Source: JBHENC01 sp046262295 (GTDB lineage Bacteria > Acidobacteriota > Blastocatellia > Pyrinomonadales > Pyrinomonadaceae). From it: a stretch of 64,000 nt of DNA. The notes under the pieces are model-generated. The model was not told the origin of the DNA and did no database searches. It was given only the letters and a program-made list of their open reading frames with translations. Location: positions 372,001 through 436,000 of the forward strand of contig JBHENC010000002.1 of assembly GCA_046262295.1 (NCBI GenBank), in the 5' to 3' direction. The stretch's first letter is position 1. The number at the start of each line of letters is the position of its first letter. The position numbers and the translations under genes were made by a program. This document shows positions 51,901 to 60,617 of the stretch, one piece after another.

Positions 51901-52755
51901 ACGGTTAACCTGACGTTGAGTAATCCGGTGAGCGCAACGCTGGGAGCTTTGAAATCTGCTGTGCTGACAATCAGTGATAATGATACGGCAACAGCTACGA
52001 CGAATCCGATTGATGGCGCGCAGTTCTTCGTGCGTGAGCACTATCTGGACTTTCTAAACCGACTGCCGGACGACGGTGGTCTCAGCTATTGGTCAAACGG
52101 GCTAATCAGTTGTAACGGCGATCCGCAGTGTCTCAATTCGCGCAGAGTCTCCGTCAGTGCGGCCTTCTTCGTCGAGCTGGAATTTCAGGATACCGGCGGG
52201 TATGTCTATCGCCTCTATAAAGCCACGTATGGCGAGCGCCCCTCCTACGCGCAGTTTATGCCGGATCGCAGCCGGGTTGTGGGCGGCGCTAATCTGGAAG
52301 CGGGCAAGCAAGCCTTTGCCGATACGTGGGTTGCAAGGCCGGAATTCCTGACGAAGTATCCCGCCGCAATGTCGCCCGGTGATTTTGTTGACAGGTTAAT
52401 CGCAACGGTAAAGACCGCAACAGGCAATGTTGTTGATCTTTCAGGGCAACGCGCAAGCTACATGGCTACTTTGCAGGCGAACGGGCGCGGGAGTGTCGTG
52501 CGGCAAATCGCTGAAGACCCGGCGTTTCGACAAGCAGAGTACAACCGGGCGTTTGTATTAATGCAATACTTCGGCTACTTGCGACGCGACCCGGAAACGG
52601 ACGGCTACAATTTCTGGCTCGATGTCCTGAACAATCGCGTGGCGAATAATTATCGCGGGATGGTCTGCGCCTTTATCACTTCGGCGGAATATCAAGACAG
52701 GTTCAGCTCCGTCAGAACGCGCAACGACAGCATTTGCGGGCAACTCGCGCCGTGA
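48919..52755 (+). CDS. Secreted mosaic protein: M23 peptidase, LGFP repeats, IPT, FN3, Calx-beta, DUF4214
   Basis: A 1278-residue exported protein. After the signal peptide (FKKCLSVFTILLSLLGLSLKA) comes an M23/lysostaphin-type metallopeptidase with zinc ligands His149 and Asp153 (GHPGFDYR) and His234 (AHLHFEVR, with His232 catalytic). Then a beta-sandwich (about 270-415), LGFP-type repeats (about 420-680), an IPT/TIG domain (VSGISPTNGSVGSNVVIAG), a fibronectin type III domain (about 765-870), a Pro/Thr-rich linker (TPSPSPTPAPSP), a Calx-beta domain (VQFSSTTYSVNEGAGFATIT) and a C-terminal DUF4214 domain (EHYLDFLNRLPDDGGLSYWS). M23 domains cut peptidoglycan cross-bridges; the rest is for adhesion. 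The first 1.2 kb is clearly richer in A/T than the second half, suggesting assembly from pieces of different origin. Start ATG 48919 follows AGAGG. Confidence 0.9.
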   Translation: MHLSFKKCLSVFTILLSLLGLSLKAMSKHEDALKTSTTDAATTQNTVYSESGLIGAWYLSFPLRNQNSATAAINSIFDHSRTSAYTADNKTVAYTGETGINTYGESYVLTNASGTRLYGFAQDYAHTPFTINGNYTGGGDTHYLYYDGHPGFDYRASEGTDILAPADGRLYIPTSDSVNGNPSTFNTFVIDHGNGYSTWILHAQSGSIISPRDVTRGEVVAKVGHTGTGVAHLHFEVRHNNVSVDPYGWTGGCRDPYTVAVNTNLWTNSGVQWNFDIIGNTQGWSPLNVECFSVGNGNFAIDPAALDPYVQSPPLVNVNATSFNAIEFRMASNAPDGNGTIYFTTANSPSWGEDKKVNFTVTNNGNFLDYHVGMGSHSLWVGQITGIRIDPANSGRSGTSSDTIAFSYIRLTSGGNSCSFTTGQGTSGSELTAFQSAFNNAGGQTALGCPVNAVGFDGYTSFAGTSSHYQTFANGSIQYLVSGSRAGQSFAIVSPLYSKWASLGFTANNPLGYPINTLSAQGTSCYGTNDKYQSFEGGSLNYLLSGTRTGSVYEVHGAIHRKWEQKGFAICPMGVPISDESDAQPSGATGLAGRLNQFEGGQIYWIKNAPAGNSQPAYEVHGTIYTTYVGMGGSAGWLGFPTSDEYIASSGYARNDFEGGYITTTDGVNYQAFRYGSTECASVSGISPTNGSVGSNVVIAGNNFSGVTNVNFSNNVPAQFVVNSARQITATVPNGATTGPITLAQIRCSDAQSGTFTVTAASSTPNPPTLNPTANITQGGAMLSWSGVSGATDYRVQVSTSSTFNTSTDGRDCFNCVAGGNQVVSAPSTTYSLSGLAAGTVYYWRVRAGRFVTTSEWITNWSSTGRFTTTTTTPTPPTPSPSPTPAPSPFATPTPPPSATPTPTPNPVPPTGSSVQFSSTTYSVNEGAGFATITVNRSGGTSGSVTVDYAAGDGTAKQRTDYTIASGTLNFAAGESSKTFTVLIMDNARVDGDRTVNLTLSNPVSATLGALKSAVLTISDNDTATATTNPIDGAQFFVREHYLDFLNRLPDDGGLSYWSNGLISCNGDPQCLNSRRVSVSAAFFVELEFQDTGGYVYRLYKATYGERPSYAQFMPDRSRVVGGANLEAGKQAFADTWVARPEFLTKYPAAMSPGDFVDRLIATVKTATGNVVDLSGQRASYMATLQANGRGSVVRQIAEDPAFRQAEYNRAFVLMQYFGYLRRDPETDGYNFWLDVLNNRVANNYRGMVCAFITSAEYQDRFSSVRTRNDSICGQLAP

Positions 52756-52795
52756 AAAAAGAGCGGCTGAACCGTTTACGCGAAGACTTGTTAGG

Positions 52796-52962
52796 GGAAT
52801 CTCGCGCCCGGCCTCTTCAAAGTGATACCCGGGGTTGACCTCGCCAGCAGCGAACATGGCTTCTTCTACGGCGGCTCAACCACGCTCGCCACCTACGGCT
52901 ACTTCGGCGCAGGTGGTGGCAGCCCAAAGATATTCGACTTCGGCATTAAACTGCCCCGGTAA
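52796..52962 (+). pseudogene. C-terminal fragment, duplicate of the protein at 47944-48864
   Basis: The frame reads NLAPGLFKVIPGVDLASSEH, then GFFYGGSTTLATYGYFG and SPKIFDFGIKLPR, followed by TAA 52960-52962. This matches the last 54 residues of the 306-residue exported protein, with about a dozen substitutions. There is no start codon or upstream part. It is a decayed duplicate or recombination scar immediately after the M23 gene. Confidence 0.85.
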
Positions 52963-53030
52963 CTGCACCGGCCGGATGAATTAGTGCGGCCTCGCTTTAC
53001 TCTTTCAAGCCTACATAAAAGGAGCAACAC

Positions 53031-53255
53031 ATGAACAATCTTTTGAAATTAGCGCTCACCGTTCTTATCGCTTCGTCCGTAGCCTTTCTGTGGGGCTATC
53101 AATATGTCAGCAATCATCAACTGGCCGGTTTCGCCGCTGCGTTCGGGGCGGCAGACCCGACGTACACAATCGCTAACTGGGCGATGATTCTTGGCGCACT
53201 GAGTTTTATCCTCGGAGTCGGCTTGCTGATCGGCGGGCTATTCCAGAAAAATTAG
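53031..53255 (+). CDS. Small two-helix membrane protein
   Basis: A 74-residue protein with two transmembrane helices (LALTVLIASSVAFLWGYQYV and ILGALSFILGVGLLIGGLF). AAAGGAG precedes the ATG at good distance. No family; small membrane proteins of this shape are often regulators or assembly factors of larger complexes. Its coding nature rests on the ribosome-binding site and the hydrophobic pattern. Confidence 0.7.
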   Translation: MNNLLKLALTVLIASSVAFLWGYQYVSNHQLAGFAAAFGAADPTYTIANWAMILGALSFILGVGLLIGGLFQKN

Positions 53256-53383
53256 CTAAGGTTGGATTTATCTACTTTAGACCGCACGCCTTCGGAAGAG
53301 TTAAGCGGTGCCCTTATGGAAGTGGAGAGCGGCGGCCGCCTCCGGCGATATGCTGATCGGCGGCCGGGTGAATGGAGAAAATA

Positions 53384-53563
53384 ATGAGCCTTAAAACAGC
53401 CACCATAATTGCTCTGATTTGCGTAGCCTTGAGCGTGCTTTTCTTCTTTTTCAACTTCTTGGGAGTAACGGTTAATACGGCTTACGGAATGACTGTTCTC
53501 TCTTTCGTAAGAGATGCGGGCTCACTTCTGTTCTTTGTTGTTTTTTACCTTAAACAGAAATAG
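53384..53563 (+). CDS. Small two-helix membrane protein
   Basis: A 59-residue protein with two hydrophobic helices (ATIIALICVALSVLFFFFNF and MTVLSFVRDAGSLLFFVVFY) and a basic C-terminus (LKQK). No family. ATG 53384 is preferred; ATG 53372, four residues upstream, is possible. It is 128 bp after the previous small membrane gene. Confidence 0.6.
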   Translation: MSLKTATIIALICVALSVLFFFFNFLGVTVNTAYGMTVLSFVRDAGSLLFFVVFYLKQK

Positions 53564-53657
53564 ATGAAATAACTCGGAGGCCTGCAATGCTTCCGTCGCT
53601 CGGCAACAAAAGTTGCCAGATGTAATCCTACATAGATCAGGAATCAGGAGAAAAGTG

Positions 53658-55169
53658 ATGCGATTTATAAAAATTTGCGCCGTCTCTGTAATTCTGTCGG
53701 CGGCGCTAACGACGCTTTCCTGCGCGCATTTGCCCAATCCGCTCGCCAAAGAAACGCCCGAATTGTTCCCGATCCGGCAAAACCAAAAATGGGGCTACAT
53801 CAACCGCAAAGGCGAGATTGTTATTCAACCGCAATTCACACAGGCTTTGTTTTTCTCCGAAGGCTTGGCGGTGGCGTGTATCGAATATGACAAATGCGGC
53901 TACATTGACGGGACGGGGAAATTCGCCATCAATCCGCAATTCCAACGAGCTTTGCGTTTCTCGGATGGTCTTGCCGCCGTCATAGTCGAAGATAGGGTCG
54001 GGTATATTGACAAAACCGGCAAACTTGCCATCAATCCGCAATTTCCAAGTGACTCTGACTTTAGACTTTGTACCTTTTCCAATGATCTGGCGCGAATCAA
54101 GGTTGGCGAAAAGGTCGGATTCATTGATAAGACCGGCAAAATCGTCATCAATCCGCAATTTGAAGATGCCTCGCCGTTTTTCGATGAATTGGCGGTGGCG
54201 GAAATCGGTAGCAAATATGGATTCGTTGACAAGGACGGAAAGATCGTCATCAATCCGCAATTCGACGACGCCCAACCGTTCATCAACGGTCTCGCCGCCG
54301 TGAAGGTCGGCAAGCAATATGGTTATGTTGACAAGGCTGGCAAGATTGCTATCAACCCACAGTTCGACAAAGCTTTACCATTCTCGGACGAAGGACTGGC
54401 GCTGGTTGTGCTTAACAATAAGATTGGCTTCGTTGACAAATCCGGCAAATACGAAATCAATCCTCAGTTTGCTCTTCAAAGCATTCGGTTCGGCACTGAC
54501 ATTTGGCAGGATGCTTTTACAATTACATCGGACATCGGACGACTTTCTTTTTCTGAAGGTCTCGCTCCAGCACAAGTAAGCGCAGGAAAGGCCGGATATG
54601 TAGATAAAAACGGAAAATTTGTTATCAACCCGCAGTTCGACAGAGCTTTCCCCTTCCTTGGAGGCATAGCATTTATCGTCTCGGAAGATTCTCCCGAACG
54701 CGAAACGGCTTGGATTGATAAGGAAGGTAAATATATTTGGCGCGAAGTGAAAGAGACACCTAAACCTACTCCAAATATGAATGCCAATAATGCGAACACC
54801 ACCACCACCACAGTTACAAGTAGCAATTCGGTTAACACTGCCAATATGTCCGGGACAACAACAACGAACACGAACACGTCAACATCTAACTCCGCAAGCA
54901 ACGAAAGAACGGGGCGTTTGACGACGGACATGAATCTGCGGAGCGATCCGAACAAAGATGCGGCGAGCGTGGGCATTCATTTTCGCGGCGCGAAAGTAAG
55001 GATTTTGGACGAGACAAGTTATGTAAGCGAGGGGCAAACTTCGACTTGGTACAAAGTCAAAGTTTATGAATATGGCTGTAGCGCCAATGCGAATCTCGGC
55101 TGCGGCAAAAACTCGCCGAACGACGGAGAAGAAGGATGGGTCAATGCCAAACTCGTTTTGCTCAACTAA
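53658..55169 (+). CDS. WG-repeat lipoprotein with C-terminal SH3-like domain
   Basis: A 503-residue predicted lipoprotein (signal ending ALTTLSC). It carries about nine WG-type repeats of roughly 40 residues: KWGYINRKGEIVIQPQF, VGYIDKTGKLAINPQF, YGFVDKDGKIVINPQF, YGYVDKAGKIAINPQF and so on, each a short beta unit. A low-complexity Asn/Thr linker (NANTSTSN-like, about 385-430) leads to a bacterial SH3-like domain (TDMNLRSDPNKDAASVGI to EEGWVNAKLVLL). WG-repeat proteins are common in Bacteroidota and Acidobacteriota without known function; SH3b domains usually bind cell-wall peptides. ATG 53658 follows GAGAAAAG, whereas the longer frame lacks a signal peptide. Confidence 0.88.
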   Translation: MRFIKICAVSVILSAALTTLSCAHLPNPLAKETPELFPIRQNQKWGYINRKGEIVIQPQFTQALFFSEGLAVACIEYDKCGYIDGTGKFAINPQFQRALRFSDGLAAVIVEDRVGYIDKTGKLAINPQFPSDSDFRLCTFSNDLARIKVGEKVGFIDKTGKIVINPQFEDASPFFDELAVAEIGSKYGFVDKDGKIVINPQFDDAQPFINGLAAVKVGKQYGYVDKAGKIAINPQFDKALPFSDEGLALVVLNNKIGFVDKSGKYEINPQFALQSIRFGTDIWQDAFTITSDIGRLSFSEGLAPAQVSAGKAGYVDKNGKFVINPQFDRAFPFLGGIAFIVSEDSPERETAWIDKEGKYIWREVKETPKPTPNMNANNANTTTTTVTSSNSVNTANMSGTTTTNTNTSTSNSASNERTGRLTTDMNLRSDPNKDAASVGIHFRGAKVRILDETSYVSEGQTSTWYKVKVYEYGCSANANLGCGKNSPNDGEEGWVNAKLVLLN

Positions 55170-55175
55170 CCTGCC

Positions 55176-56108
55176 TTACTTCAAAGTTTTTAAGTTGATA
55201 GGCTTGCTGAAGAGATCGGCGGGGATGGGTGCGTTGAAGTCAATTGATTGATAGTTGATGCGGCTGGTTTGCAGCCCGGCGCGGAAGTGGTCAACGATGA
55301 ACGGGGTGAGGACGCCGCCGGTTGCGATGAATTGGGCGAGGCGGTCTTCTTCCGCCGCCTCTTTGCCTTCGGAATCCTTGCGCGTGTAGTGGACTTTGGC
55401 GGGCAATCCGTCTTTCGCGCCGAACTCGAATTCGACAACGAAACCGTCCGCATAAGTAAGGCTTACCGCTTCGTTGCGTTTGGCTATTCCGGCTTCGCGC
55501 CGTCCTACATAAGATAGCTTCGCGCCGTCTTCTTTGCGCCACACCCCGCGCAGCAGATTATCAACATTGGTTCGCATGGCGAGCCGGAAATCCGCTGCTT
55601 GCTCCGGCGTGATGTCTTTCAAGACGCGCGTCGCGCCGTCATACAGCCAGCCTTTATCGCCGACATTGGTCTGAATCGTGCGCCCGCGCCCGCTGCCGAA
55701 CTCCGTGCGCTCACGATCAGGATAAACCACGTAATCAACGAAGGCGCTCGGATTGCCGGAAACGCCGTCTTTAAACTGCGTGAAATAACCGCGCCCGATT
55801 GACGAGCGAACACCTGTGTAAGAACTTCCGCCGAGAACTTCAACGGCACGCTGCAAAATCAGCGCGGCCTTCGGATCAATCGCCTGCTTAACGCCGGAGT
55901 CTTGCGCCAGCGTCTTTTGTTGGGGCGAAGGCGTTGCAGTCGGCATTGTCGTCGCCGGTTGCGCTTCGGTTAATTTCGGCGTCGCCTTACGGCTTTGCGC
56001 CATGAGTTTTGTCGAAGGCGTGAAGATTAGTGCGGCGGCGATAAGCGAGAGGCAGACCGCGACGGCGCGCATCGGATTAAACCTTGAAAGAAGTTTTCGA
56101 GTCGCCAT
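55176..56108 (-). CDS. Exported hypothetical protein, LolA-like
   Basis: A 310-residue secreted protein: basic start MATRKLLSRFNPMR, hydrophobic core AVAVCLSLIAAALIF. A Pro/Thr/Ala linker (about 35-70) precedes a domain of roughly 230 residues with alternating beta strands (YFTQFKDGVSGNPSAFVDYVV, KGWLYDGATRVLKDI, EAVSLTYADGFVVEFEF) that resembles the half-barrel of LolA/LolB or DUF4292-type periplasmic carriers. Function unproven. It is convergent with the WG-repeat gene (6 bp apart) and downstream of the Clp gene with a hairpin between them. Confidence 0.8.
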   Translation of the reverse strand: MATRKLLSRFNPMRAVAVCLSLIAAALIFTPSTKLMAQSRKATPKLTEAQPATTMPTATPSPQQKTLAQDSGVKQAIDPKAALILQRAVEVLGGSSYTGVRSSIGRGYFTQFKDGVSGNPSAFVDYVVYPDRERTEFGSGRGRTIQTNVGDKGWLYDGATRVLKDITPEQAADFRLAMRTNVDNLLRGVWRKEDGAKLSYVGRREAGIAKRNEAVSLTYADGFVVEFEFGAKDGLPAKVHYTRKDSEGKEAAEEDRLAQFIATGGVLTPFIVDHFRAGLQTSRINYQSIDFNAPIPADLFSKPINLKTLK

Positions 56109-56170
56109 AGTCTCCAAATGCGAGCAAGTCATTTGCTGATTTTAAATTCTGAAAACCGTCGGATGCAAAC

Positions 56171-56207
56171 GAAAGGGTTTCAATGAAATTATCACTGAAA
56201 CCCTTTC
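56171..56207. terminator. Hairpin between the Clp ATPase and the exported protein gene
   Basis: GAAAGGGTTTCA-N13-TGAAACCCTTTC, a perfect 12-bp stem. It lies 35 bp after the Clp stop on the minus strand; GTTTG follows on that strand. Confidence 0.7.
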
Positions 56208-56241
56208 AACTGTTAGCCGATGTTCGTTGCGGATAAGACGT

Positions 56242-58524
56242 TTAGTTAATGCTTAACTCCGTTTCCTGCGGCTTGATCGTAATCTCGCCGTCTTCGGCAT
56301 CCGCCACAAAGCGCGTGGCGTTTTTCCACATCGTCGTGATCGGCAGCTTAACTTTCTCGTCTATGTAACGCTTCAAGAAACGCGCACCGTAGATTGTGCT
56401 GAAACCCTTTTCGGTAAGCAGATTAATTGCGCCTTCAGTTATTTCCACCTCTTTGCCCTGCTGCTCCATCTGGCGGCGCAGCTTGCCCAGATAAAGCACG
56501 GCGATCTGCCGCACTTCGTCCATCGTGAGCGGCGAGAAGACAACTATCTCATCAATACGATTACGAAACTCTGCAGAGAAACGCTGTTCCGCCGCCTTCA
56601 TCACATCGCCTTTGATGGCGCGCATATCGCCGAGAGTTTTCTGGCCGAAGCCGAGCGGCCTTTCGTACTTCTTAAAATTCTCCGAGCCTAAATTCGAGGT
56701 CATAATCACGATGGCGTCTGAGAGATAAACTTTCTTACCGCGTCCGTCCGTAATCCAGCCTTCATCAAATGCTTGCAGGAAAATATTCATCAAATACGGC
56801 GAAGCTTTTTCAACTTCGTCGAGCAGCAGCACGGTGTACGGATTCTCGCGCAAACGCTCCGTGAGAATTCCGCCGCGTTCAGAGCCGACAATGCCGCGCG
56901 GCATTCCGATCAGCTTTTCAATGCCGATTGTGCCGTCGCCGTATTCAGACATATCTATGCGAACCATCTTCTCTTCGTCACCGAACATAAATTCTGCGAC
57001 AGCCTTTGCCAGCTCGGTTTTTCCGACGCCCGTCGGCCCCAAGAAGAGAAGCACGCCGTCCGATTTATAGTGCGACTCTTTGAGCGGCCCCTTATTTAAG
57101 CGTAGGCGTTGCGCGACGGCTTTAATAGCTTCCTTTTGTCCGACGACGCGGTCGCCGAGCGAGATTTCCATATCGGAAAAACGATCATTCGTGTCGCGGA
57201 AGATCATGTCGCGCGGAATTCTGGATTCCTGCGAGATAACGTCTATGACGTGCTCCGGCTTAACGATCATCGTCTGCGGTTCGTTGATCTCGACTTTCAC
57301 CGCCGCCGTGTCGAGCCAGCCGATGGCTTTATCAGGCAGATGCAGATTGCGTATGTACTTCGGAGCCATTTCCAGCGCCGTGTTAATCGCGTCGTCGGAG
57401 ATCGTCACCGAATAATTTTTTTCAAGGCGCGGACGAAGGCCGAAGAGAATCTCTCGCGTTTGCAGAATCGAAGGCTCTTCGACTTTGACCATGCGGAAGC
57501 GGCGCGCCAACGCTTCGTCTTCGCCGATGTACTCTTTGTACTCCGTGATAGTCGTCGCGCCGATAATGCGCAGCTCGCCGCGCGCCAGCGATGACTTGAA
57601 CATATTGGCGGCATCCGATGATGTGCCGAGTGCCGCGCCCGCGCCGATGATCGTGTGCGCTTCGTCTATGAAGAGAATCAGATTCTCGCGCTCTTTGACT
57701 TCGTCAATAATGCCTTTGATGCGCTCCTCGAACATCCCGCGCAGCATCGTGCCCGCGACGAGTCCGCCCATCTGAAGTTGGACGATGTGCGAGCCTCTGA
57801 GACGCGCCGGAACTTTTTCCGGTTCAAGCTCGATCAAACGCGCGAGTCCTTCGACGACCGCCGTTTTGCCGACGCCGGGTTCGCCGACAAGCATCGGCGA
57901 GTTGGCGCGCTCGCGGTGGCAGAGAATCTCTACCATCTGTTGTATCTCCTGCTCGCGCCCGATGGTCGGCGGCAATTTGTCCTGCCGCGCAAGGCGATTC
58001 ATGGAGACGCCGAAGTGCTTGAGATACTGCGGCAAGTCGAATTTCTTTTTATACTGTTCCTCTTCCATCTCGCGTTTGTGGACGCGCACGCGCACGTTCT
58101 CGACCGCCGCTTCCGGGTTGACGCCGAGATTTTTCAGAAACTCTATGAATAGCCCGCTCTCGTCCTGCGAAAGCGCCGTCAAGATGTCCGTCGCCTCGAT
58201 GGTTTTGCGTCCCTGCGCGCGTGCGCGATCCATCGCACGCTTAAAGAGATCGGTCGTGTCGGGCGCGATTTTGAAGCCTTTGCCGATGTGCTGGCGGCTG
58301 TGTTCGAGACGCTTTTCGACGAGCGTCTTGAAGCTGCGCGGATCAATCGAGAGATCGCGCATCGTCTGGTTGAAAAGGTCTGCCTCTTCGTCTGCCAGCG
58401 CATTGATGATGTGTTCGACGGAGACGTAGTTTTGATCGCGGCGTCTTGATTCTTTCAGCGCGTTCTCGAAAATACGTTGACCGCTGTCGGCGAGCTTATC
58501 TTTGTATGGTCCAAGATCAATCAT
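56242..58524 (-). CDS. ClpC/ClpA-type AAA+ chaperone ATPase
   Basis: A 760-residue class I Clp/Hsp100 protein. Clp_N repeats (about 1-155) are followed by AAA1 with Walker A GEPGVGKTAV and Walker B LILFIDEAH, and AAA2 with GPTGVGKTEL and the VLLLDEVEKA Walker B, then the D2-small domain. There is no long coiled-coil middle domain, in contrast to ClpB, and no UVR motif as in typical ClpC. I see no clear ClpP-binding loop, so it could be an unfoldase that feeds ClpP or a stand-alone chaperone. It is transcribed in the direction of the chaperone cluster but separated from groL by 329 bp containing a terminator hairpin. Confidence 0.88.
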   Translation of the reverse strand: MIDLGPYKDKLADSGQRIFENALKESRRRDQNYVSVEHIINALADEEADLFNQTMRDLSIDPRSFKTLVEKRLEHSRQHIGKGFKIAPDTTDLFKRAMDRARAQGRKTIEATDILTALSQDESGLFIEFLKNLGVNPEAAVENVRVRVHKREMEEEQYKKKFDLPQYLKHFGVSMNRLARQDKLPPTIGREQEIQQMVEILCHRERANSPMLVGEPGVGKTAVVEGLARLIELEPEKVPARLRGSHIVQLQMGGLVAGTMLRGMFEERIKGIIDEVKERENLILFIDEAHTIIGAGAALGTSSDAANMFKSSLARGELRIIGATTITEYKEYIGEDEALARRFRMVKVEEPSILQTREILFGLRPRLEKNYSVTISDDAINTALEMAPKYIRNLHLPDKAIGWLDTAAVKVEINEPQTMIVKPEHVIDVISQESRIPRDMIFRDTNDRFSDMEISLGDRVVGQKEAIKAVAQRLRLNKGPLKESHYKSDGVLLFLGPTGVGKTELAKAVAEFMFGDEEKMVRIDMSEYGDGTIGIEKLIGMPRGIVGSERGGILTERLRENPYTVLLLDEVEKASPYLMNIFLQAFDEGWITDGRGKKVYLSDAIVIMTSNLGSENFKKYERPLGFGQKTLGDMRAIKGDVMKAAEQRFSAEFRNRIDEIVVFSPLTMDEVRQIAVLYLGKLRRQMEQQGKEVEITEGAINLLTEKGFSTIYGARFLKRYIDEKVKLPITTMWKNATRFVADAEDGEITIKPQETELSIN

Positions 58525-58768
58525 TCTTTGTTTTCAACCTATTTCCTGACTGTGGAAAGCCGTACCGCACATTATCAAACGCTTTTGATGTGACAAATGT
58601 TTGGCAACGAAGTTTCGCCCTCGTTAATACGCTTTCTCAAACCCTTTTTCATGAAGCTTTTTAGCTCTCATTTGGATGCCTGAAGCGTTCGCGCCGTTGC
58701 GTTCTCGCACCTTCGATAATACCACATCCGGCGCGCGCCGGTTTTCAACTTCTTTCGCATAGAGACGA

Positions 58769-58818
58769 GAAGCGTTCGCTTCGCCGCTAACTACGTGAAA
58801 CGGCGAAACGAACGCTTC
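58769..58818 (-). terminator. Strong hairpin after groL
   Basis: GAAGCGTTCG-C-TTCGCCG with CGGCGAA-A-CGAACGCTTC forms a nearly perfect 18-bp stem with a 14-nt loop, starting 36 bp after the groL stop. No long T-run follows. The rest of the 58525-58853 gap carries no gene. Confidence 0.65.
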
Positions 58819-58853
58819 TTCCGCGCTCCTCGATGCGTTGCGGGAAATCGCGT

Positions 58854-60482
58854 TTAGTAGTCCCCGTAATCCTCGCCGCCGCCCATCGGAGCCCCCCGCT
58901 TCGGTTCCGGCGCGTCAATCACGGCGGCATCTGTGGTCAACATCAATCCGGCGATTGATGCGGCGTTTTGCAAGGCCGTGCGAACGACTTTCGTCGGGTC
59001 AATAATGCCTGCGGCGACCAAATCTTCATATACGCCGGTGGCCGCGTTGAAACCCTTCGCGCCCTTGAATTCTTCGACCTTGCCGATCACGATAGCGCCG
59101 TCAATGCCAGCGTTCTCCGCGATGCGGCGCAACGGTTCTTCGAGCGCGCGACGAATCAGACGCACGCCCGTCTGCTCGTCTCCATCTTCGAGTTCGAGCT
59201 TGTCTAAAGCTTTCGCGGCGCGCATCAGCGCCACGCCGCCGCCCGGCACGATGCCTTCCTGCGCCGCCGCCTTCGTTGCATTAAGAGCATCTTCGACACG
59301 CATCTTGATCTCTTTCAAAGCCGTCTCGGTGGCCGCGCCGACTTTGATGACGGCGACGCCGCCCGTCAGTTTTGCGAGCCGCTCCTGCAACTTCTCGCGG
59401 TCGTAATCCGAAGTGGTTTCTTCAATCTGGCGGCGAATCGTGCCGACGCGCCCCTGAATCACAGCCGCTTCGCCCGCGCCCTCGACAATCGTCGTATTGT
59501 CTTTATCGATGATGACGCGCTTCGCCGTGCCCAGCTCCGTGATCTGTACGTTTTCGAGTTTGACGCCCAAATCTTCCGTAATCACTTGCGCGCCGGTGAG
59601 CGCGGCGAGGTCTTCGAGAATCGCTTTGCGGCGATCACCGAAGGCCGGAGCTTTGACGGCGCAAACCTTAATCGTGCCGCGTAGTTTGTTGACGACCAGT
59701 GTCGGCAGCGCATCGCCTTCGATGTCTTCCGAGATGATTAAAAGCGCGCGTCCCTGTCCGGCGGCCTGCTCCAGAACGGGCAGCAACTCGCGCATCGCCG
59801 CGATCTTTTTTTCGTGCAGCAGAATCAATGGATTATCCAGCACCGCTTCCATGCGATCCGCGTTCGTCACAAAATAAGGCGAGACATAGCCGCGATCAAA
59901 TTGCATACCTTCGACTACTTCCAACTCGGTCTGCAAGGTCTTCGATTCCTCGACCGTCACGACGCCGTCCCGCCCGACCTGCTCCATCGCTTCGGAGATA
60001 AGCTCTCCGATGGCGCGATCATTGTTTGCCGAAACGGACGCGACGTTGGCGAGTTCTTCCTTGCCTTTAACTTTCTTCGATTGACGCTGCAAGTCTGCGA
60101 CGGCCGCTTCCGTAGCTTTCTGAATGCCGCGCTGCAACGCCATCGGATTTGCGCCCGCTGCGACGTTCTTGACGCCTTCGCGGAAAATCGCCTGCGCGAG
60201 CACGGTGGCGGTCGTCGTGCCGTCGCCCGCCGTGTCGTTCGTCTTCGTCGCCACTTCGCGCACCATCTGCGCGCCCATGTTTTCGTACTTGTCCGAAAGC
60301 TCTATCTCTTTCGCCACCGTCACGCCGTCTTTAGTGATGACGGGCGAGCCGTAAGATTTACCGATCACGACGTTGCGCCCCTTGGGGCCGAGCGTGACGC
60401 GCACCGCATTTCCGAGTATGTTGACGCCGCGCAGCATCGCGCTTCGTGCCTCTTCTCTAAACTTCAACTCTTTCGCTGCCAC
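58854..60482 (-). CDS. groL: Chaperonin GroEL (60 kDa)
   Basis: A 542-residue GroEL. Conserved blocks are LGPKGRNVVI, GDGTTTATVLAQAI (ATP pocket), the hinge GPGGGVAL-like PGGGVALMRA, and ANEALKF-like ends; the length is normal. The C-terminus is EDYGDY, not the usual Gly-Gly-Met repeat. The start codon is GTG 60482 with TAGGAGA in front. It folds proteins with GroES; no groES gene is found upstream or anywhere in the window, so this is either a second GroEL or the cofactor lies elsewhere. It is last in the order clpB-hsp20-grpE-groL. Confidence 0.97.
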   Translation of the reverse strand: MAAKELKFREEARSAMLRGVNILGNAVRVTLGPKGRNVVIGKSYGSPVITKDGVTVAKEIELSDKYENMGAQMVREVATKTNDTAGDGTTTATVLAQAIFREGVKNVAAGANPMALQRGIQKATEAAVADLQRQSKKVKGKEELANVASVSANNDRAIGELISEAMEQVGRDGVVTVEESKTLQTELEVVEGMQFDRGYVSPYFVTNADRMEAVLDNPLILLHEKKIAAMRELLPVLEQAAGQGRALLIISEDIEGDALPTLVVNKLRGTIKVCAVKAPAFGDRRKAILEDLAALTGAQVITEDLGVKLENVQITELGTAKRVIIDKDNTTIVEGAGEAAVIQGRVGTIRRQIEETTSDYDREKLQERLAKLTGGVAVIKVGAATETALKEIKMRVEDALNATKAAAQEGIVPGGGVALMRAAKALDKLELEDGDEQTGVRLIRRALEEPLRRIAENAGIDGAIVIGKVEEFKGAKGFNAATGVYEDLVAAGIIDPTKVVRTALQNAASIAGLMLTTDAAVIDAPEPKRGAPMGGGEDYGDY

Positions 60483-60617
60483 TTGTGTTTTCTCCTATGA
60501 TTTCGGACTTCCACTCATCGCTTTTAATTGAACAAAGTTTGCAAATCCAATGGCCTGCCACAAATCTTTTGAGGCTTCATTCAATTGCAAATCGTCACTC
60601 TAAAATCGCAAATCTTT

